This document shows positions 1 through 5,691 of a stretch of 8,594 nt of DNA, in pieces. The stretch lies in the NCBI GenBank assembly GCA_964415885.1, contig CAYQCE010000084.1, forward strand, positions 1 through 8,594, given 5' to 3'. Source of the stretch: CAYQCE01 sp964415885 (GTDB lineage Bacteria; Zixibacteria; MSB-5A5; JAABVY01; JAHJOQ01). Below the pieces are notes generated by a model. It was not told the DNA's origin. It made no database searches and saw nothing but the letters and a program-made list of their open reading frames with translations. The first letter of the stretch is position 1; every line of letters begins with the position of its first letter. The position numbers and the translations under genes are program-made.

Positions 1-920
1 AATATCTTGCGGGCTTCGGTGAAGGGATCGGATTTGCCGGCGGCTATCGACTCGATTATCTCCTCGAGCGTGACCTCGCCGCCGAGACGACGGTTGACCT
101 CGTCCCGCAGAAGAATCTCGAGATGTGTGTACATCTCTTTCCGCAACTGCGCTCTTCTGCGCTTCTCGAACAGCCCGGTCTCGGTCACGAACTTGCGGTG
201 CCGTACTATCTCGGCCTCGAGTTCCTCGATGCCGAAATTCTTCGTGGCGGAGGTCTGCACGACAGGATAGTCCCAGTCGGAATCGTGACGGCGGACATCA
301 AGCATCATGTTCAACTCTGCGGCGAGCCTGTCCGCGCCCTCGCGGTCGGATTTATTAAGGCAGAACACGTCGGCGATCTCCATCAGTCCGGCCTTCATCG
401 CCTGAATAGTATCGCCCGATTCAGGCACAAGCACGACGATGACCGTGTCTGCGGAATCCACGATATCGAGCTCGACCTGCCCTACGCCGACCGTCTCGAT
501 GAGGATACGATCGAATCCGAAGGCATCGAGCGTGATGAGGATGTCCTTAGTGGCCGACGCCAACCCTCCGCCGGATCCTCGCGTCGCCATCGATCGGATA
601 AACACGTTCTCCTGATTGGTCAGATGAGACATTCGTATCCGATCGCCGAGAAGGGCGCCGCCCGTGAAGGGCGATGACGGATCGACCGCGATAATGCCTA
701 CCGTTTCTTCGGTTGTTAGAAACTTGTTGGCGATGGCGTCCACGATCGACGACTTCCCCGCTCCCGGCGGGCCGGTGAAGCCTACACGGTATGTGCCGCC
801 GGTCTTTGGATAGAGCCGCGCGAGAACCTCGCGATAGCTCTCCTGGCGATTTTCGATGTATGAGATTATCCGGGCAAGCGCCCGTCTGTCACCCTCGAAG
901 AATTTGTCGATGACGGCCAT
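1..920 (-). CDS. meaB: MeaB-family GTPase, methylmalonyl-CoA mutase chaperone (3' end cut by window edge)
   Basis: A SIMIBI-class P-loop GTPase of the MeaB/ArgK family. Members assist adenosylcobalamin-dependent mutases, chiefly methylmalonyl-CoA mutase: they gate cofactor loading and protect the enzyme from inactivation in the cytoplasm. The visible 306 codons start at ATG 920-918 and stay open to the left edge. Seen: Walker A GPPGAGKSS (residues 50-58), the family stretch DPSSPFTGGALLGDRIRM (80-97), the switch motif ETVGVGQ (142-148) and the base-specificity motif NKSD (189-192). The family is usually about 310-330 residues and the last visible residues (DPFTEARKI) look like the usual C-terminus, so only a few residues are probably missing. 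The start lies one base after the recJ stop, and only a weak purine-rich stretch precedes it, so translation is probably coupled to recJ. A mutase or epimerase gene may follow outside the window (inference). Older annotations call this family LAO/AO transport ATPase; MeaB fits better. Confidence 0.95.
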   Translation of the reverse strand, partial: MAVIDKFFEGDRRALARIISYIENRQESYREVLARLYPKTGGTYRVGFTGPPGAGKSSIVDAIANKFLTTEETVGIIAVDPSSPFTGGALLGDRIRMSHLTNQENVFIRSMATRGSGGGLASATKDILITLDAFGFDRILIETVGVGQVELDIVDSADTVIVVLVPESGDTIQAMKAGLMEIADVFCLNKSDREGADRLAAELNMMLDVRRHDSDWDYPVVQTSATKNFGIEELEAEIVRHRKFVTETGLFEKRRRAQLRKEMYTHLEILLRDEVNRRLGGEVTLEEIIESIAAGKSDPFTEARKI

Positions 921-921
921 A

Positions 922-2625
922 TCAGTAGTGCAGATCTTTCACCCGGAGCTGAATTCGCGGAGTCTCGAAGTAGTGATTTGCCTCCACAACGTATGCCATA
1001 TCAAGATCGACGCCATGCATCGCGAGCGCGTTCGCGTGATCACCAAACCCGAACCCGATGACGTCAAACTCCTTGTCACCCTTGCGAACCTTCATCTTCA
1101 GATGATTCTTGCCGACAATGTACGGCGAACCGACGATATTCAGATTCCGCGTCAGGAAAATCGGCCGCATGTTCTGTGGACCGAACGGCGCGAACATCTC
1201 TATCGTCTTCACGAAATCCATGTCAATCGAATCCGGCTCAACCTCGGCATCGATATGCAGTTTTGGTGTGAGATCATCCGGAGTCAATTGCCTTGCAGCG
1301 ATGCCCTTTAATCGTCTGCGGAATTCAGGTATGTTCTCCGGAGCAATCGAAAGGCCCGCGGCATACTTGTGGCCGCCGTAACGCATGAGCACATCACCGC
1401 ACTCCTTGAGAGCCTCGTACATATGGAAGGCCGGTATTGATCGTGCAGATCCCTTGCCGACATTATCGTCGATCGAAATCAGAACAGTCGGCAGATAGTA
1501 ACGCTCGACAAGACGAGACGCCACAATCCCGATCACACCCTGGTGCCATCCGGATGACTCGAGCACAATTGCGCGATCATTCTCGAGATCGACATCCTGC
1601 TCGATCAGCGACAGAGCCTGCTCAAGCGTCTTTTCGTCTATCGCCTTCCGGCGGCGGTTCTCTTCGTCGAGAAAGCGCGCAATCTCGCCGGCGGCCTGCT
1701 CATCCCGAGTGGTCAAGAGCTTGATTGCCTTCCCGGCATCTCCGAGACGACCGATTGCGTTGATTCTCGGAGCCAGCACGAACACAACCTGTCCCGTGGA
1801 AATCTCTTTTCCGAGCAGACCGGAAACGAACACCAGCTTCTTCAAACCTGGCTTGGTCGTACGCACTATTTGACGGATACCATACTTGGTCAGGATGCGG
1901 TTTTCATGAATCAACGGCACTATATCGGCAGATGTACCGAGCGCGACGAGATCGAGATGCTCGTAGAGGTCCTCTTCATTCTGTTGCAGGCGCCGGTAGA
2001 GAGCCTGCGCGACCTTGAAAGCCACCCCCACACCGGCAAGCTCCCAGCCCTTCTCGGACTCACGATCAACCTTTGGATTGACGATTGCTACTGAATCGGG
2101 CAATTGCTCACCGGGTTCATGATGATCCGTTACCACAACTTCAATACCATGCTGGCGAGCGTACTCCACTTCCTCGATCGCGGTCACGCCGGTGTCAACA
2201 GATACTATCAATGTAGCGCCGACCTTTATTGCCTCGGCAATACCATCTTCGGAGAGCCCATACCCCTCCACGAGACGGTTCGGAAGATAGTAGTAGACCT
2301 GTGCGCCGAGCTTGTTCAAGACCAAAAACATCAGTGACGACGCAGTTATGCCGTCGACATCATAGTCGCCGTAAACAAGGATTTTCTCGTTTTCTCGGAG
2401 AGCATCAACAATCCGCTCGATAGCCTTCGACATGTCCGGCAACTCGAATGGGTCGGAAAGATTTTCCATTTTCGGATCGATGAAGCCTCGGATCTCGTCG
2501 CTCGTATCTATTCCGCGGTTCATCAGGATTTTTATGATAATCGGAGGCAGATCCAGTTCCCGGGAGAGTTCATCGACATCTCGGTAATCTGGTTCCGGTG
2601 CTACTACCCATTCAAGACGCGGCAT
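922..2625 (-). CDS. recJ: Single-stranded-DNA-specific 5'-3' exonuclease RecJ
   Basis: DHH-superfamily exonuclease that degrades single-stranded DNA 5' to 3' in RecF-type recombination, base-excision and mismatch repair. 567 residues, a normal RecJ length. DHH domain motifs: YGDYDVDG (85-92), VDTG (143-146), DHH (167-169) and the LGTSAD block (229-234), which supply the metal-binding aspartates and histidines. The DHHA1 domain follows, with SGWHQGVIGIVASR (358-371) and GGHKYAAG (417-424). The C-terminal OB-fold region includes FGPQNMRPIF (481-490). No key residue is missing. A TTG start two codons upstream (2631) is in frame, but it sits one base from the Shine-Dalgarno core GAGG (2636-2633). 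That core is 7 nt from ATG 2625, so the ATG is chosen. The gene begins about 30 nt after the 3' end of rnpB and abuts meaB, suggesting co-transcription. Confidence 0.96.
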   Translation of the reverse strand: MPRLEWVVAPEPDYRDVDELSRELDLPPIIIKILMNRGIDTSDEIRGFIDPKMENLSDPFELPDMSKAIERIVDALRENEKILVYGDYDVDGITASSLMFLVLNKLGAQVYYYLPNRLVEGYGLSEDGIAEAIKVGATLIVSVDTGVTAIEEVEYARQHGIEVVVTDHHEPGEQLPDSVAIVNPKVDRESEKGWELAGVGVAFKVAQALYRRLQQNEEDLYEHLDLVALGTSADIVPLIHENRILTKYGIRQIVRTTKPGLKKLVFVSGLLGKEISTGQVVFVLAPRINAIGRLGDAGKAIKLLTTRDEQAAGEIARFLDEENRRRKAIDEKTLEQALSLIEQDVDLENDRAIVLESSGWHQGVIGIVASRLVERYYLPTVLISIDDNVGKGSARSIPAFHMYEALKECGDVLMRYGGHKYAAGLSIAPENIPEFRRRLKGIAARQLTPDDLTPKLHIDAEVEPDSIDMDFVKTIEMFAPFGPQNMRPIFLTRNLNIVGSPYIVGKNHLKMKVRKGDKEFDVIGFGFGDHANALAMHGVDLDMAYVVEANHYFETPRIQLRVKDLHY

Positions 2626-2647
2626 ATACAAACCTCATCAAACAAAC

Positions 2648-2666
2648 AAAAAAAGCCAAAGCAGGC
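2648..2666 (-). terminator. Possible rnpB 3' terminator using the P1 strand plus a T-tract
   Basis: The 3' strand of helix P1 is followed directly by seven T residues (2654-2648, minus strand). The only local hairpin is GCC-TGCTTT-GGC, three base pairs, too weak for a normal intrinsic terminator. If termination occurs here, the long-range P1 helix itself may act as the terminator stem. Otherwise this is only the processed 3' end, and transcription continues into recJ, whose Shine-Dalgarno lies 12 nt further on. Both readings are inference. Confidence 0.4.
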
Positions 2667-3011
2667 AATAAGCCGGGTCCTGTACCCTTTCGGGTGACGA
2701 TCATCCATCTGCAGCAGAAGTCGCCTCCTGCCCGAGCGGTCTACCCGCGGGTCGAACGGCGCGAGCAACGCCTCCCCGCCTATTTGACCTTGCTTCAGGT
2801 GGGGTTTACCGAGCCGGAACGATTACCCATTCCGCTGGTGGTCTCTTACACCACCGTTTCACCCTTGCCGAAAGCCTTACAGCTTCCGGCGGTTTGCTTT
2901 CTGTTGCACTTTCCGTCGGATCACTCCGCCCTCCGTTTAGGAGGCACCCTGCTCTCTGAAGCCCGGACTTTCCTCAGCACCTTAGTGCCGCGATCGTCTC
3001 GCCTGCTTCGG
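2655..3011 (-). ncRNA. rnpB: RNase P RNA, bacterial type A
   Basis: Catalytic RNA of ribonuclease P, which matures tRNA 5' ends. Read on the minus strand, all the universal blocks are present in order. Near the 5' end is GAGGAAAGTCCGGGCTTC (about 2976-2959). In the middle come the P12-type hairpin GGTGGTGTAAGAGACCACC (about 2859-2841) and GGTAAACCCCACCTGAAGC (about 2814-2796), followed by AAGGTCAAATAGG. Near the 3' end are CAGATGGATGATCGTC (about 2712-2697) and ACAGGACCCGGCTTA (about 2683-2669). Helix P1 is formed by CCGAAGCAGGC at 3011-3001 pairing with GCCTGCTTTGG at 2666-2656, which sets both ends of the molecule. The length of about 357 nt is typical. Type A is inferred from length and overall block order; no full fold was computed. 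The plus-strand reading frame across this RNA is a shadow. Confidence 0.96.
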
Positions 3012-3019
3012 CATATCTA

Positions 3020-3048
3020 TTTATGAACCCAACCTATTGCCGTTTCAA
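3020..3048 (-). promoter_or_regulatory. Sigma70-type promoter for rnpB
   Basis: On the minus strand, TTGAAA (3048-3043; 5 of 6 matches to the -35 consensus) is followed by a 17-nt spacer and CATAAA (3025-3020; 4 of 6 matches to the -10). The predicted start is at about 3011-3013, which coincides with the 5' strand of RNase P helix P1. That agreement is the main support. The same promoter probably also drives recJ and meaB. Confidence 0.7.
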
Positions 3049-3596
3049 CAATCACCACACAGCCCGATTTCATAACGGTGTAATATAGTCTCTTCTACAA
3101 ATGTTTCCACCATAAATTTGAAAAACTTCAGCCCAAGCCCGGGATGGATACATTCTGACCACCGAACCTGTAAATGTCAGCAAGGCAGCTTGCCCACGAG
3201 AAAGCGTGAGCTTTCCCGAACCAACCGATGGTCAAGCCACGGCCATTCGGACTAAAAGAGCCTCTCCAACCAGTGACTCCTTGAACTGAATTTAGGCCGG
3301 CGATTGGCTTAAACTCACCGAATTAGGAAGCACAAGGCATACCATTTTGGTGTTCTTTCTCACCACCACATCAAAACACCACCTGACAATAACTTACAGG
3401 ATCGCACTCTGAAAACCCAAACAGACCCGCGAACAATCGGGGTCGAATATGTCCACTATTCCGACGCCGATCTGCCTTGAACTGGTGTATGCCTCTGCCT
3501 GTAAACAAATTACATGGAAGATCCGTGCTGTCCACTATAAAGACATGCTAGGCATCCTCGGCGGGATATCACTGCTCGGAAGATTCGAACATGAAC
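3049..3596. other. Gene-poor intergenic region with short hairpins
   Basis: About 550 bp between the rnpB promoter and the gltA terminator with no convincing gene on either strand. Its one longer plus-strand reading frame (3449-3646) runs through the gltA terminator, lacks a ribosome binding site and matches no family I recognise. No tRNA, tmRNA or SRP RNA signature was found. A run of hairpins occupies 3155-3250 and is described separately. A weaker 7-bp inverted repeat, TGGTGTT (3348-3354) with AACACCA (3375-3381), lies further on. A 10-bp direct repeat TGTCCACTAT occurs near 3450 and 3530, short enough to be chance. Confidence 0.6.
3155..3250. other. Cluster of consecutive hairpins, candidate structured RNA
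   Basis: Four inverted repeats follow one another closely. CTGAC (3155-3159) pairs with GTCAG (3176-3180). GCAAG (3180-3184) pairs with CTTGC (3189-3193) across a four-base loop. GAAAGC (3200-3205) pairs with GCTTTC (3210-3215) across GTGA, a GNRA tetraloop if the plus strand is transcribed. CCG-ATGG (3225-3231) pairs with CCAT-CGG (3243-3250) with one bulged base. The first and second hairpins share base 3180, so they would compete at that base or stack. No match to a known riboswitch or RNA family was recognised. It may be a small RNA, a decayed repeat or coincidence. Confidence 0.35.
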
Positions 3597-3632
3597 AAAG
3601 AAAAGAGAGGGCGTCGAGGATGACACCCTCTC
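3597..3632 (-). terminator. Intrinsic terminator of gltA
   Basis: GAGAGGG (minus strand 3632-3626) pairs with CCCTCTC (3611-3605). After a one-base mismatch, three further base pairs (GTC with GAC) enclose a six-base loop. The minus-strand transcript then continues TTTTCTTT (3604-3597). Stem plus T-tract about 80 nt after the gltA stop is a standard rho-independent terminator. The opposite strand has no T-tract. Confidence 0.85.
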
Positions 3633-3673
3633 AGGGTACTGTATAGAGGATACAAAGTAGGGTAATTAGCAGA

Positions 3674-3695
3674 GGGCTGATATAGCAATCAACCC
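3674..3695 (-). other. Short hairpin just after the gltA stop codon
   Basis: GGG-c-TGAT (3674-3681) and ATCA-a-CCC (3688-3695) surround a six-base loop. In the minus-strand RNA the mismatched position becomes a G-U pair, giving a continuous eight-pair stem. It has no T-tract, so it is more likely a 3'-UTR stabilising stem than the terminator, which lies further downstream. Confidence 0.35.
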
Positions 3696-3710
3696 CTGTT
3701 ATTTTCCGTC

Positions 3711-4985
3711 TTAAGCCATTCCCACTTCTTTTTTGATCCACTCGGTCGAAACTGATTTCGGCCTCGTTATCGGCGTTCCCATCGCGCGATTGATCACGAG
3801 CTGTGAGCACATACCCATGGAACGTGATACGGCGAACAGTACTGTGTAGTACGGGAACTCGGTGAGTCCGAAGTGGTACAGAATGGCACCCGAGCCGGCA
3901 TCAACGTTCGGCTGCGGGTTCTTCGCCTTGCCGTGCTCTTTGAGCACGCCCGGAATCAAATCGAAGACCTTCTTTACTGTCTGGTACACGGCATCGTCTT
4001 TGCAATACTCTGCACCAAAATTGACGAATGCTACGAATCTCGGATCCGGACAACGGAGTACGGCATGACCGTAACCTGGAATTACCTTTCCGGCGTTCAG
4101 TGTCTTCCAGGCGTAGTCTTTCAACTGGTCGTCCGTCGGAACTCCGCCGAATTCATCCACGACCTCGAGAATCCATCCGAGGCACTCCTGGTTGGCGAGA
4201 CCGTGGAGCGGTCCTGCGAGACCGTTCAGACCGGCCGAAACGGCATAGTAGACGTCCGAAAGTGCCGATCCAACCGTGTGACATGTATTCGCTGAAACAT
4301 TGCCGCCCTCGTGGTCGCAGTGAAGGGTCAGGTAGAGTCTCATCGCTTTATAGAAATCTTCGTTGTCATTGCCGAGCATGTGGGCATAGTTCGCGCCCCA
4401 GTCCAGATTCGGATCGTACGGAATTCTCGGCCCCTTGTCGTATCTCATGCGATAGACCCCCGCGGCGAGTCCCGGAAGCTTTGCGAGGAGATCGAGCGAG
4501 TCCTCGAGTGAAGGATCCCAGTAGTCCGTCTTCTTCATGCCCTCGGTGTAACGCTTACGGAATTTGGATTCCTTCTCCATTACGAGGATACCGGTATCCA
4601 GCATGCACATCGGGTGGGAGTCCTTCGGCATTGCCTCGAGCACCTTCCAGACATAGTCCGGAACTTCGGCACGCTTCTTATACTCATCCTGCAGAGCCTT
4701 GAGCTCGGACTCGGTCGGCAGATCACCGGTCATAAGGAGGAAGAATATCTCTTCAGGGATCTTGTCGGTGAGCTCGAGAATCGGCCTTCCACGGATAATC
4801 AGACCTTTGGCAGGGTCCACAACAGAGGTGTCGCAGATCATCGCTTTGACGCCTCTCATGCCGCCGTAGGCCTGAGCAACCGTAACATCCGAAATCTTAT
4901 GATCGGCATGATCTTTGGCGATGGCTTTCAGCTCATCTCGGATGCCCGGAATCTGAGAGGCAAATTTGTCCTTCAAAGCAGACAT
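3711..4985 (-). CDS. gltA: Citrate synthase, eukaryote-like type
   Basis: Condenses oxaloacetate and acetyl-CoA to citrate, the entry step of the TCA cycle, in the cytoplasm. 424 residues. Compared with the mitochondrial enzyme, the catalytic residues are present: His261 in GLAGPLHGLANQE, His307 in IPGYGHAVLR and Asp362 in PNVDAGSG. The HCDHEGGNVSA block (222-232) and the C-terminal RPKS (408-411) also match. Two positions differ from the common mitochondrial pattern: VDAHSG reads VDAGSG and SAHT reads SANT. This subgroup is known from Geobacter and some other bacteria and is distinct from the hexameric E. coli GltA. The start ATG 4985 has an ideal Shine-Dalgarno, AAGGAG (4997-4992), six bases away. 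An in-frame TTG at 5045 also has a strong Shine-Dalgarno (TAAGGAGG, 5062-5055) nine bases upstream and would add 20 residues; the ATG is preferred because citrate synthases of this type begin near there. Confidence 0.96.
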   Translation of the reverse strand: MSALKDKFASQIPGIRDELKAIAKDHADHKISDVTVAQAYGGMRGVKAMICDTSVVDPAKGLIIRGRPILELTDKIPEEIFFLLMTGDLPTESELKALQDEYKKRAEVPDYVWKVLEAMPKDSHPMCMLDTGILVMEKESKFRKRYTEGMKKTDYWDPSLEDSLDLLAKLPGLAAGVYRMRYDKGPRIPYDPNLDWGANYAHMLGNDNEDFYKAMRLYLTLHCDHEGGNVSANTCHTVGSALSDVYYAVSAGLNGLAGPLHGLANQECLGWILEVVDEFGGVPTDDQLKDYAWKTLNAGKVIPGYGHAVLRCPDPRFVAFVNFGAEYCKDDAVYQTVKKVFDLIPGVLKEHGKAKNPQPNVDAGSGAILYHFGLTEFPYYTVLFAVSRSMGMCSQLVINRAMGTPITRPKSVSTEWIKKEVGMA

Positions 4986-5054
4986 CAATTGCTCCTTTCC
5001 AAACCTTTCCTGCTTGCCGAGTGCAAACCGAATTTCCCGGACCAAGAACCGGAG

Positions 5055-5089
5055 CCTCCTTAATGGATAACGGGCCCCGTTAAGGCCAT
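5055..5089 (-). other. Possible gltA leader ORF and palindrome overlapping an extra Shine-Dalgarno
   Basis: In the predicted gltA 5' untranslated region, ATG (5089-5087) opens a nine-codon frame encoding MALTGPVIH that ends at TAA (5062-5060). That stop overlaps TAAGGAGG (5062-5055), a strong Shine-Dalgarno serving no obvious ATG. The frame contains a perfect 15-bp palindrome, TAACGGG-c-CCCGTTA (5068-5082). An alternative pairing of CCTTAA (minus strand 5085-5080) with TTAAGG (5063-5058) would cover part of the Shine-Dalgarno. The leader frame itself has only a weak ribosome binding site. A regulatory role is inference. Confidence 0.3.
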
Positions 5090-5103
5090 GTTCACACTCG
5101 CAA

Positions 5104-5119
5104 TGTGAATGGGTTCACA
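5104..5119. promoter_or_regulatory. CRP-type operator, perfect TGTGA-N6-TCACA
   Basis: TGTGA (5104-5108), six bases, then TCACA (5115-5119): an exact match to the core consensus of CRP/FNR-superfamily activators of the CRP type. It lies between divergent genes, 118 bp upstream of the gltA ATG and about 190 bp upstream of the HIT gene. Relative to the predicted gltA promoter (-10 at 5160-5155) it would sit downstream of the start site, a position more typical of repression. It is embedded in further repeats: TTCACA (5091-5096) with TGTGAA (5104-5109), and GGGTTCA (5111-5117) with TGAACCC (5127-5133). A different regulator could use those overlapping palindromes. Confidence 0.55.
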
Positions 5120-5133
5120 AATTAATTGAACCC
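5111..5133. promoter_or_regulatory. Inverted repeat GGGTTCA-N9-TGAACCC
   Basis: A perfect 7-bp inverted repeat with a nine-base AT-rich centre (CAAATTAAT). It overlaps the right half of the CRP-type site, so the two could compete if both are protein-binding sites. As RNA it would form a hairpin early in the gltA leader. The binding factor is not recognised. Confidence 0.4.
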
Positions 5134-5154
5134 CTGCTTGTCAAGTTTTGCTAA

Positions 5155-5183
5155 ATTGTAATCTTTGGCAATTGAAAAGTCAA
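5155..5183 (-). promoter_or_regulatory. Sigma70-type promoter for gltA
   Basis: On the minus strand, TTGACT (5183-5178) and TACAAT (5160-5155) are separated by exactly 17 nt, each with 5 of 6 consensus matches. The start would be near 5148, giving a leader of about 160 nt before the gltA ATG. A second perfect -35-like TTGACA (5144-5139) has no good -10 at the right distance. Confidence 0.65.
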
Positions 5184-5229
5184 CTATTATTTGAACTTAA
5201 CACGATCGAGTGACCTTATTATTGTTAGG

Positions 5230-5264
5230 CCTCGGAAACTTTGACCCGAGGAGAATGGCATAAT
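5230..5264 (+). promoter_or_regulatory. Candidate extended -10 promoter and inverted repeat for the HIT-uvrB pair
   Basis: TGG-CATAAT (5256-5264) resembles an extended -10 element (TGn followed by a 5 of 6 match to TATAAT). No good -35 hexamer lies at normal spacing. Just upstream, CCTCGG (5230-5235) and CCGAGG (5246-5251) form an inverted repeat with a ten-base spacer, positioned where a repressor would overlap the -35 region. Both assignments come from sequence pattern only. Confidence 0.35.
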
Positions 5265-5308
5265 CTTACCAAATCTACGAGCCATCGACGCGGAGGAGAA
5301 TCTACACT

Positions 5309-5626
5309 ATGAGCTGCATATTCTGTGACATAATCGACGGCAAAGCTGATGCGGACATTTTTTACCAGGATGACGAAGTCATCGTGTTTCACGATCACAG
5401 ACCAAAGGCCCCGACTCACCTGCTGGTCTGCCCCAAAAAGCACTTTCACGATCTACTCCATACACCGCCGGAAGTGGCCAGGAAGCTCCATGAAACGGTA
5501 AAACTGGTCTCCGAAAAAGTGGATACCGGAGACCACGGGTTCCGAGTTCAGATTAACAACGGTTCGAATGCCGGACAGATTGTCTTCCACCTGCATTATC
5601 ACTTCCTGAGCAGCAAGCAAATCTAA
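5309..5626 (+). CDS. HIT-family (HinT-like) nucleotide hydrolase
   Basis: Histidine-triad protein of the Hint branch, a small cytoplasmic homodimer that hydrolyses purine nucleoside phosphoramidates and acylated AMP derivatives. The N-terminus SCIFCDIIDG is the typical opening of the family, with Cys3 and Cys6 as in its zinc-type members. The diagnostic C-terminal block NNGSNAGQIVFHLHYHF (83-99) holds the triad His94, His96 and His98, the middle one being the nucleophile in known members. 105 residues; the protein ends at SSKQI, a little short of the usual 110-120, lacking the tail after the position of the GGRQ motif. A ribosome binding site GGAGGAG (5292-5298) lies 10 nt before the ATG. uvrB follows 65 bp later on the same strand, so the two probably share a transcript. 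The exact physiological substrate cannot be told from sequence. Confidence 0.92.
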   Translation: MSCIFCDIIDGKADADIFYQDDEVIVFHDHRPKAPTHLLVCPKKHFHDLLHTPPEVARKLHETVKLVSEKVDTGDHGFRVQINNGSNAGQIVFHLHYHFLSSKQI

Positions 5627-5660
5627 GTTTCTGACTACTATTTCGGAAAATGATTGATCC

Positions 5661-5680
5661 GGAGGGGCTCTTCTATGTAG
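5661..5680 (+). promoter_or_regulatory. Shine-Dalgarno followed by an ATG-TAG minimal ORF ahead of uvrB
   Basis: GGAGGGG (5661-5667) is the only strong Shine-Dalgarno before uvrB but is about 25 nt from its ATG. It is correctly spaced for an ATG at 5675, which is followed at once by TAG. This start-stop unit could act as a ribosome loading site that feeds the uvrB start 14 nt further on, or it could be chance. Confidence 0.3.
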
Positions 5681-5691
5681 AATACTCTGAT

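Noticed and set aside
123..677. Long plus-strand reading frame opposite meaB
   Set aside because: Antisense shadow of a gene with clear P-loop GTPase motifs on the minus strand.
2598..3026. Plus-strand reading frame of 142 codons
   Set aside because: It lies across the RNase P RNA gene on the other strand; the conserved RNA explains the sequence.
3020..3230. Minus-strand reading without stops ending near 3072 (contains VVRMYPSRAWAEVF)
   Set aside because: It is short, has no start with a ribosome binding site, lies over the hairpin cluster and matches no family I can name. It could be a gene remnant, but the support is too weak to list.
3565..3600. T-arm-like TGTTCGAATC on the minus strand, suggesting a tRNA or tmRNA
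   Set aside because: The flanking bases cannot form the T stem, and no acceptor stem, anticodon arm or CCA end is present.
3449..3646. Plus-strand reading frame of 65 codons
   Set aside because: No ribosome binding site, no recognisable family, and it runs through the gltA terminator hairpin.
5100..5310. Possible LexA (SOS) box controlling HIT-uvrB
   Set aside because: The TTCA/TGAA repeats do not match the E. coli, Bacillus or other LexA consensus forms I know, in spacing or sequence.
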